Shown here: in pieces, positions 6,341 through 10,542 of the stretch
Position numbering within the stretch: the first letter of the stretch is position 1
Layout: every line of letters begins with the position of its first letter
Assembly: GCA_035499215.1 (NCBI GenBank)
Contig: DATJZH010000049.1
Location: 1-10,542 of the forward strand
Origin: DATJZH01 sp035499215
GTDB taxonomy: Bacteria; Actinomycetota; Actinomycetes; Streptosporangiales; Streptosporangiaceae
Direction: 5' to 3'
DNA length: 10,542 nucleotides
Position numbers and translations under genes: made by a program
Notes under the pieces: generated by a model
The model's input: the letters and a program-made list of their open reading frames with translations, nothing else
What the model was told of the DNA's origin: nothing
Database searches by the model: none

Positions 6341-7021
6341 ATGAACGGCATAACGTCCAGCACGGCGCTCTGGTACGCCAGCCGTGCTACCGGCGTGGTC
6401 GCGCTGCTGCTGCTGACGGCGGTCATGGTCCTGGGGATCCTGGTCAACCGCCAGGGCCGGCTGCCCGGCCTGCCCCGGTTCGCCGGCGTGAGCCTGCACC
6501 GCAGCGTATCCCTGCTTTCGGTAACCTTCGTCGGCGTGCACGTCGCCACGGCGATCGCCGACCCCTACGTGAGCATCCGGGCGGTAGCAGCAATCGTCCC
6601 GTTCGCCTCGTCGTACAAGCCATTCTGGCTCGGCCTCGGCGCGCTGGCCCTCGATGTGATGATCGCCCTGATCGTGACAAGCCTGCTGCGGGCCCGGATC
6701 GGGCGCCGCACCTGGCGCGGCGTGCACTGGCTGGCCTACGCCAGCTGGCCGGCCGCGTTCGCGCACGGCATCACCAGCAGCACGGACCTGCGGCACGGGC
6801 GCTTGCTCGACCTGGCGATCGCGTGCTGCGCGGCTGTCGCCGCTGCGCTGGTATGGCGCTTGTCCGGGTCCATCCCGGCCCCGCCCCCCGCCAGCCGAGC
6901 CGGCCTCATGCTGACCGCCGCCGCGCCGCGCGGCCGGCAGGGCCGGGCCGAGCAGCCCGGCGCCGCCCGCTCCGCTGCGCCAGCCGCCCGTCACCTGAGC
7001 CAGAAAGCCGAGATCCGATGA
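6341..7021 (+). CDS. ferric-reductase-like bis-haem transmembrane protein
   Basis: Integral membrane cytochrome b-like protein of 226 residues related to the ferric reductase/NADPH oxidase transmembrane domain, expected to carry electrons across the membrane. Five hydrophobic segments lie at about 10-35, 57-73, 96-117, 127-145 and 153-172. Four candidate haem ligands form two pairs with family-like spacing: H53 (SLHR) and H67 (GVH), 14 apart; H129 (GVHW) and H142 (AHG), 13 apart. It lacks the FAD/NAD(P)H-binding domains of full ferric reductases, so electrons must come from a separate protein. The downstream NuoF-like protein and ferredoxin are the obvious candidates. The tail (176-226) is Ala/Pro/Arg-rich and cytoplasmic or disordered. 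GGGAG lies 5 nt before the ATG. The stop overlaps the next start by 4 nt (ATGA). Confidence 0.88.
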   Translation: MNGITSSTALWYASRATGVVALLLLTAVMVLGILVNRQGRLPGLPRFAGVSLHRSVSLLSVTFVGVHVATAIADPYVSIRAVAAIVPFASSYKPFWLGLGALALDVMIALIVTSLLRARIGRRTWRGVHWLAYASWPAAFAHGITSSTDLRHGRLLDLAIACCAAVAAALVWRLSGSIPAPPPASRAGLMLTAAAPRGRQGRAEQPGAARSAAPAARHLSQKAEIR

Positions 7022-8331
7022 CAGCCGAGACCTGCACCCAGCCGCACGTTACCGAACCCCGGATCTCGGTGCCCGCCCCCGGTGAGCTGCCGCGGCTGCT
7101 GCCCGGGGGCCCGGGACCGGTCCACCTGCGAGCGCACCTGGCCGGCCTGGGTCCCCCGCCCTACCGGGGCGGCGCCGGACTGCTCATCGCATCCGCCGAG
7201 GCCGCCGGCCTCACCGGCCGGGGCGGCGCGGCGTTCCCCGCGCACCGCAAGATGGCCGCGGTAGCGCGGGCAGGCCGCCGGGCCGTCGTGGTCGGGAACG
7301 GGGCCGAGGGCGAGCCGGCCAGCAGCAAGGACGCTGTGCTGCTCTGGCAATCGCCGCACTTCGTCCTGGACGGGCTGCAGCTCGCCGGGGAAGCAGTCGG
7401 CGCCCGGTCAGCCGTGCTTTACCTGCACCGCCACGACGGGCTGCGGCAGCACCTGCAGGCGGCGCTGGCGCAGCGGGCCGCGGCCGGCATCGACCGGATC
7501 ACAGCCGAGCTGATCGAGGCGCCCCCCAGGTTCCTGTCCGGCGAGGAGTCCGCGCTGGTCAGCCTTGCCAACGGCGGACCCGCCCGGCCGCGCTTCAAGC
7601 AGCCGCCCGTTTTCCAGAAGGGCATCGGCGGCCGGCCCACACTCGTGCAGAACGTCGAGACCCTCGCGCACCTGGCCCTGATCGCCCGGCTCGGCGCGCC
7701 GTGGTTCCGCTCCCTGGGAACAGCGCAGGAGCCGGGCAGCATGCTCTGCAGCGTCACCCGGGCAGACGGAAGCCGCAGCGTGCTCGAGGCGGCCCTGGGC
7801 ACCCGGCTGGACCGGGTGCTCGCGCTCGGCGGCCGCGTGCAGGCGGTGCTGTGCGGCGGATATCACGGCGCGTGGCTCGCGGCCGCCACCGCCGCCCGTT
7901 TGTCCCTGCGCAATGCCGACCTGCAGCCCGCTGGCGCATCCGTCGGCGCCGGGGTGCTTGCCGCGCTGCCTGATGACCGGTGCGGCCTGGTCGAGACAGC
8001 CAGGGTGGCGCGTTACCTGGCGCTGGAATCTGCAGGTCAGTGCGGTCCGTGCCGGAACGGGCTGCCGCGTATCGCGGCCGCGCTGGCAGCCCTGGCTGAG
8101 CCGGGCGCCGACCCGCGGGTGCTCTCCGATCTGCGGCGCTGGGCAGGGCTCGTGGCGAGCCGCGGGGCGTGCCGCCACCCCGATGGCACTGTCCGGTTCG
8201 TGCGCAGCGCCCTGACCGTCTTCGCCACGGAGATCGATCGCCACATTCAGGGCGCCTGCACTGCCGCGAGCCGCGCGCCGTTCCTGCCGGTGCCCCGCGA
8301 GACGGAAATCGACGAGTCCGGCTGGAGATGA
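7018..8331 (+). CDS. NuoF-like NADH:acceptor oxidoreductase subunit (FMN, Fe-S)
   Basis: 437-residue relative of the complex I 51-kDa subunit. Such subunits bind NADH and FMN and pass electrons to an iron-sulfur cluster. Family blocks seen are GLTGRGGAAFPAHRKM (64-79), VVGNGAEGEPASSKDAV (91-107), FLSGEESALVSLANG (172-186), RPRFKQPPVF (190-199) and GGRPTLVQNVETLAHLALI (204-222). An SLBB-like segment (about 235-300) and the C-terminal Fe-S domain follow. In that domain ESAGQCGPCRNG (337-348) has Ala339 where the first cluster cysteine normally lies. C342, C345 and C385 (GACRHPDG) remain, so the cluster has three protein Cys ligands or another fourth ligand. There is no NuoE or NuoG neighbour, so this is not complex I. 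It probably feeds the ferredoxin and the haem protein of the same operon. Confidence 0.9.
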   Translation: MTAETCTQPHVTEPRISVPAPGELPRLLPGGPGPVHLRAHLAGLGPPPYRGGAGLLIASAEAAGLTGRGGAAFPAHRKMAAVARAGRRAVVVGNGAEGEPASSKDAVLLWQSPHFVLDGLQLAGEAVGARSAVLYLHRHDGLRQHLQAALAQRAAAGIDRITAELIEAPPRFLSGEESALVSLANGGPARPRFKQPPVFQKGIGGRPTLVQNVETLAHLALIARLGAPWFRSLGTAQEPGSMLCSVTRADGSRSVLEAALGTRLDRVLALGGRVQAVLCGGYHGAWLAAATAARLSLRNADLQPAGASVGAGVLAALPDDRCGLVETARVARYLALESAGQCGPCRNGLPRIAAALAALAEPGADPRVLSDLRRWAGLVASRGACRHPDGTVRFVRSALTVFATEIDRHIQGACTAASRAPFLPVPRETEIDESGWR

Positions 8332-8338
8332 CGACCGG

Positions 8339-8551
8339 ATGAGCAAGCACATCCGGGTGAACCCGGTAGCGTGCTCGGGTCACGGCCTGTGCGCAGATCT
8401 GCTGCCAGAGCTCATCACGCTGGATGAGTGGGGATACCCGGTCCTCGACGAGCGGCCGGTCCCGCCCGGCCTGCAGCGGCACGCCCGGCGGGCGGTGACC
8501 GGCTGCCCCGCTCTCGCCCTTGTGCTGACCCGTGATCCGGACCGCGGGTGA
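8339..8551 (+). CDS. small single-cluster [3Fe-4S]-type ferredoxin
   Basis: 70-residue electron carrier. Cysteines are C12 and C18 (ACSGHGLCADLLPE) and C56 (GCPALAL), i.e. C-x5-C...CP. This is the pattern of actinobacterial ferredoxins that usually hold a [3Fe-4S] cluster, with no fourth cysteine. LDEWGYPVL (28-36) is also characteristic. It starts 7 nt after the NuoF-like stop, with GGAG about 11 nt upstream, and so belongs to the same operon. It probably shuttles electrons between the NuoF-like flavoprotein and the membrane haem protein or another acceptor. The cluster type is inferred from cysteine count. Confidence 0.9.
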   Translation: MSKHIRVNPVACSGHGLCADLLPELITLDEWGYPVLDERPVPPGLQRHARRAVTGCPALALVLTRDPDRG

Positions 8552-8570
8552 CCGCGGCAGCGGCCCTGTC

Positions 8571-8588
8571 TTCAGAAGGAACTCAGCG
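8571..8588 (+). promoter_or_regulatory. putative response-regulator box, copy C (before response regulator)
   Basis: TTCAGA (8571-8576), N4, ACTCAG (8581-8586); the CAG half-sites are 11 bp apart, matching copies A and B. CATACT at 8594-8599 lies 17 bp after TTCAGA, so TTCAGA may also serve as a -35 element, with transcription starting near 8606. Position before the regulator gene suggests autoregulation (inference). Confidence 0.5.
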
Positions 8589-8633
8589 GATGCGCATACT
8601 GCTTCCGTAACAGCAGCGAGCAGAGTGAGAACG

Positions 8634-9395
8634 ATGATGATGAGCGTCGCTGAACCAGCACAGGCCGGCCAGCGGGGACGCGAGCCCGTGCTCGGCCGGG
8701 CAGACGGGACGCCGATCAGGGTCCTGGTTGTCGACGACGAGCCCAGCCTGGCCGAGCTGCTGGCGAGCGTGCTGCGCTACGAGGGCTGGGACATCCGCAC
8801 GGCAGGTGACGGCGCGAACGCGGTCCGGACGGCCCGTGACTTCCGCCCCGACGCCATCGTGCTTGACGTCATGCTGCCCGATTTCGATGGCCTTGAAGTG
8901 CTCCGGCGCGTGCGCGCGATCCTGCCGAATGTCTGCGTGCTGTTCCTGACCGCGCGGGACGCGGTGGAGGACCGGGTCAGCGGGATCACCGCCGGCGGCG
9001 ACGACTATGTCACCAAGCCATTCAGCCTCGAGGAAGTTCTCGCCCGGCTCCGCGGTCTGCTGCGCCGGGCCGGAATCGCCAGGACCAGGGGCGGGACCGA
9101 GCTCATCGTGGGCGATCTGAGCATGGACGAGGATGCCAGGGAGGTCCGCCGCGGCGGCGACCTGATCGAGCTGACGGCGACCGAGTTCGAGCTGCTCCGG
9201 TTCCTGATGCGCAACCCGAGGCGGGTGCTGTCCAAGGCGCAGATCCTGGACCGGGTGTGGAACTACGACTTCGGCGGCCAGGCACACGTCGTCGAGCTGT
9301 ACATCAGCTATCTGCGCAAGAAGATCGACGCCGACCGCGAGCCGCTGATTCACACGGTCCGCGGGGTCGGTTATGTCCTTAAGCCAGCCAGCTGA
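8634..9395 (+). CDS. OmpR/PhoB-family two-component response regulator
   Basis: 253-residue DNA-binding response regulator. The receiver domain (about 28-145) shows the acidic pair D34/D35, phospho-acceptor D78 (IVLDVMLPDFDG), T106 (LTAR) and K128 (TKPF). The winged-helix effector (about 160-253) has the usual LTATEFELLRFLMRNPRRVL, a recognition-helix region around AHVVELYISYLRKKID, and RGVGYVLKP at the end. Three successive ATG codons lie at 8634, 8637 and 8640. The first is taken, with GAGTGAGA about 4-11 nt upstream; an open frame reaches further back but overlaps the ferredoxin. The sensor kinase gene starts 2 nt after its stop. The most likely targets are the three boxes at 4487, 6211 and 8571. 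Confidence 0.93.
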   Translation: MMMSVAEPAQAGQRGREPVLGRADGTPIRVLVVDDEPSLAELLASVLRYEGWDIRTAGDGANAVRTARDFRPDAIVLDVMLPDFDGLEVLRRVRAILPNVCVLFLTARDAVEDRVSGITAGGDDYVTKPFSLEEVLARLRGLLRRAGIARTRGGTELIVGDLSMDEDAREVRRGGDLIELTATEFELLRFLMRNPRRVLSKAQILDRVWNYDFGGQAHVVELYISYLRKKIDADREPLIHTVRGVGYVLKPAS

Positions 9396-9397
9396 CC

Positions 9398-10542
9398 ATG
9401 CCAGGCAGCATGCCTGCGGACGGCACGGCAAGGGATCCGGGAGGCGAACGCGACGCCACCGGGAACGATGCGGCCGGACCTCGTTCGGGGCACACGCTGG
9501 GCCGGCCGGGCCGGTGGCTGGCAGGGCGGACGCTGCGCGGCAGGCTGATCGCCGGGCTGCTGGTCTTGCTTGCCCTGGCCTTCGCGACCGTCGGGACGGT
9601 CACCTACGTGCACTTGCGCTCGGTGCTGATCAGCCAGCTCGACCAGCAGGTGATAGCTGCCAGCCAGCGTTTCAGCAGTTGCATGGACCCGCCGGCCCCG
9701 CCCGGCCAGGGCGACGGCGGCGGCCACACCAGCGACGGCGACGGCGGCCCCGGCCACCACGGCGATCCCAGCCTGTGCGCTCAGCAGCAGGCCGCGGACA
9801 CCTTCAGCGCAACGGTTGCCAGCGGCGCGGTGCATCATCCTTATCTGGCGGGCGACACGGGCGGCTGTCACCTTTCCGGGGCCGATGCCGCCGAGGTCGC
9901 GGAACTGCCGGCCAGCGGCACGCCGCGCACGGTGACGCTGTCCTCGCTTGGCAGCTACCGGCTGCTGGCGGCCAGCAGCCCTGACGGCGATGGCACATAC
10001 GTCAGCGGCCTGCCGCTGACGTATGTGAGCAACACGCTCCGCCAGGTGGCCATCGCCGAGATCGCGGTCTTCTCCGCCGCCCTGATACTCGCGGGCATTA
10101 TCGGCACCGGCTGGGTGCGGCTGTCGCTGCGGCCCCTGCGCCGGGTGGCTGCCACCGCCGCCAGGGTCACCGAGCTGCCGCTCGGCACCGGCGAGGTCGT
10201 CCTGCCGGACCGGGTCCCCGACACCAGCCCCAGGACGGAGGTCGGGCAGGTCGGTGCCGCGTTCAACCGGATGCTGGGCCATGTCGAGTCGGCGCTGGGA
10301 CGGCGGGCCGCCAGCGAAGCGCGGCTGCGGCGCTTCGCCGCCGACGCCAGCCACGAACTGCGCACTCCGCTGGCGGCGATCCGCGGCTACGCCGAGCTCG
10401 CCCAACGCCATCCCGGCCCGGTCCCCGACGCTGTCGCGCACGCCCTGACCAGGGTCGAGTCCGAGTCAGCCCGGATGAGCGTGCTCGTGGACGAGCTGCT
10501 GCTGCTGGCCCAGCTCGATGCGGGCCGCCCGCTGGCCAGCGA
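9398..10542 (+). CDS. sensor histidine kinase (partial, C-terminus beyond window end)
   Basis: The first 381 residues of a membrane histidine kinase, open to the window end with no stop. A polar N-terminus is followed by span 1 (about 50-71), an extracytoplasmic sensor region (72-215) and span 2 (about 217-240). Then come a HAMP-like linker starting LRPLRRVAATAARV (244-257) and the phospho-acceptor domain FAADASHELRTPLAAIRGY (313-331) with H319. The ATPase domain is outside the window. The sensor region carries a Gly/Asp/His-rich stretch (103-124, with H110, H120, H121) and C95, C127, C157, H146, H147 and H158, a composition that could bind metal or respond to redox. The ATG at 9398 has only a weak ribosome site and starts 2 nt after the regulator's stop, so coupling is likely; the ATG at 9410 is an alternative. 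It is the cognate kinase of the upstream regulator. Confidence 0.9.
   Translation, partial: MPGSMPADGTARDPGGERDATGNDAAGPRSGHTLGRPGRWLAGRTLRGRLIAGLLVLLALAFATVGTVTYVHLRSVLISQLDQQVIAASQRFSSCMDPPAPPGQGDGGGHTSDGDGGPGHHGDPSLCAQQQAADTFSATVASGAVHHPYLAGDTGGCHLSGADAAEVAELPASGTPRTVTLSSLGSYRLLAASSPDGDGTYVSGLPLTYVSNTLRQVAIAEIAVFSAALILAGIIGTGWVRLSLRPLRRVAATAARVTELPLGTGEVVLPDRVPDTSPRTEVGQVGAAFNRMLGHVESALGRRAASEARLRRFAADASHELRTPLAAIRGYAELAQRHPGPVPDAVAHALTRVESESARMSVLVDELLLLAQLDAGRPLAS
9994..10027. repeat. perfect 16-bp inverted repeat inside the histidine kinase gene
   Basis: The left arm CACATACGTCAGCGGC (9994-10009) and its exact complement (10012-10027) are separated by only 2 nt (CT). It lies in the coding sequence just before the second membrane span and encodes the self-similar peptide TYVSGLPLTYV (200-210). 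Sixteen perfect pairs are far beyond what chance would give in a 10-kb window. Confidence 0.9.

Noticed and set aside
6057..6344. 95-codon GTG frame ending in an ATGA overlap with the ferric-reductase-like gene
   Set aside because: The overlap is suggestive, but the protein is Arg/Pro/Ala-rich without motifs, has no ribosome site, and would run through the hairpin and the regulator box.
6347..6790. GITSST occurring twice in the ferric-reductase-like protein
   Set aside because: The six-residue match has different codons and is not part of a longer repeat; probably chance.
8583..9431. 282-codon leftward open frame
   Set aside because: It lies opposite the response regulator, whose motifs are complete; this is a high-GC antisense artefact.
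9371..10441. 356-codon leftward open frame
   Set aside because: It lies opposite the histidine kinase with its conserved H-box; its translation is low-complexity Gly/Arg/Ala.
1..10542. CRISPR arrays, tRNA or rRNA genes, insertion sequences
   Set aside because: I saw no regularly spaced repeats, RNA gene signatures, transposase motifs or terminal inverted repeats with target duplications.

Overview
The window is very GC-rich, gene-dense DNA with GTG and TTG starts, overlapping stop/start codons and actinobacterial protein families. These include a SigK/RskA pair, a five-span Sec/Tat molybdoenzyme, a flavinylation gene set and an OmpR-type two-component system. It most likely comes from a filamentous or soil actinomycete (Actinomycetota); I cannot place it more precisely from the sequence alone.

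Left block (1-3024). An ECF sigma factor and its zinc-binding, membrane-anchored anti-sigma factor read leftward and overlap by one base. The anti-sigma gene runs off the window start. Divergent from them is a polytopic membrane protein carrying a sulfite-oxidase-type molybdopterin domain. The region between them holds two matching promoter-like elements, CCAA-N19-CGAAT, one per strand. Each lies exactly 6 nt before a GTG codon, which suggests leaderless transcripts and control of both units by the sigma factor itself.

Middle (3025-4551). A leftward alpha/beta-hydrolase-fold gene converges on the molybdoenzyme gene and has lost its nucleophile serine. Behind it lies about 700 bp of apparently non-coding DNA with a 27-bp tandem repeat and several short palindromes.

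Right block (4534-10542, all rightward). A small serine-rich membrane protein is translationally coupled to apbE (FAD:protein FMN transferase). Next comes a putative operon of a bis-haem ferric-reductase-like membrane protein, a NuoF-like NADH/FMN/Fe-S protein and a single-cluster ferredoxin. The block ends with an OmpR-family response regulator and a sensor histidine kinase cut off by the window end. Together these look like a membrane electron-transfer module running from NADH through FMN, Fe-S and haem, possibly to a flavinylated acceptor, with its own two-component regulator.

The most useful new observation is a direct-repeat motif, CAGA-N4-ACTCAG (two CAG half-sites 11 bp apart). It occurs once before each of the three right-block transcription units and fits a binding site for the local response regulator, making the block a single regulon. 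No FMN-binding acceptor protein is encoded in the window.
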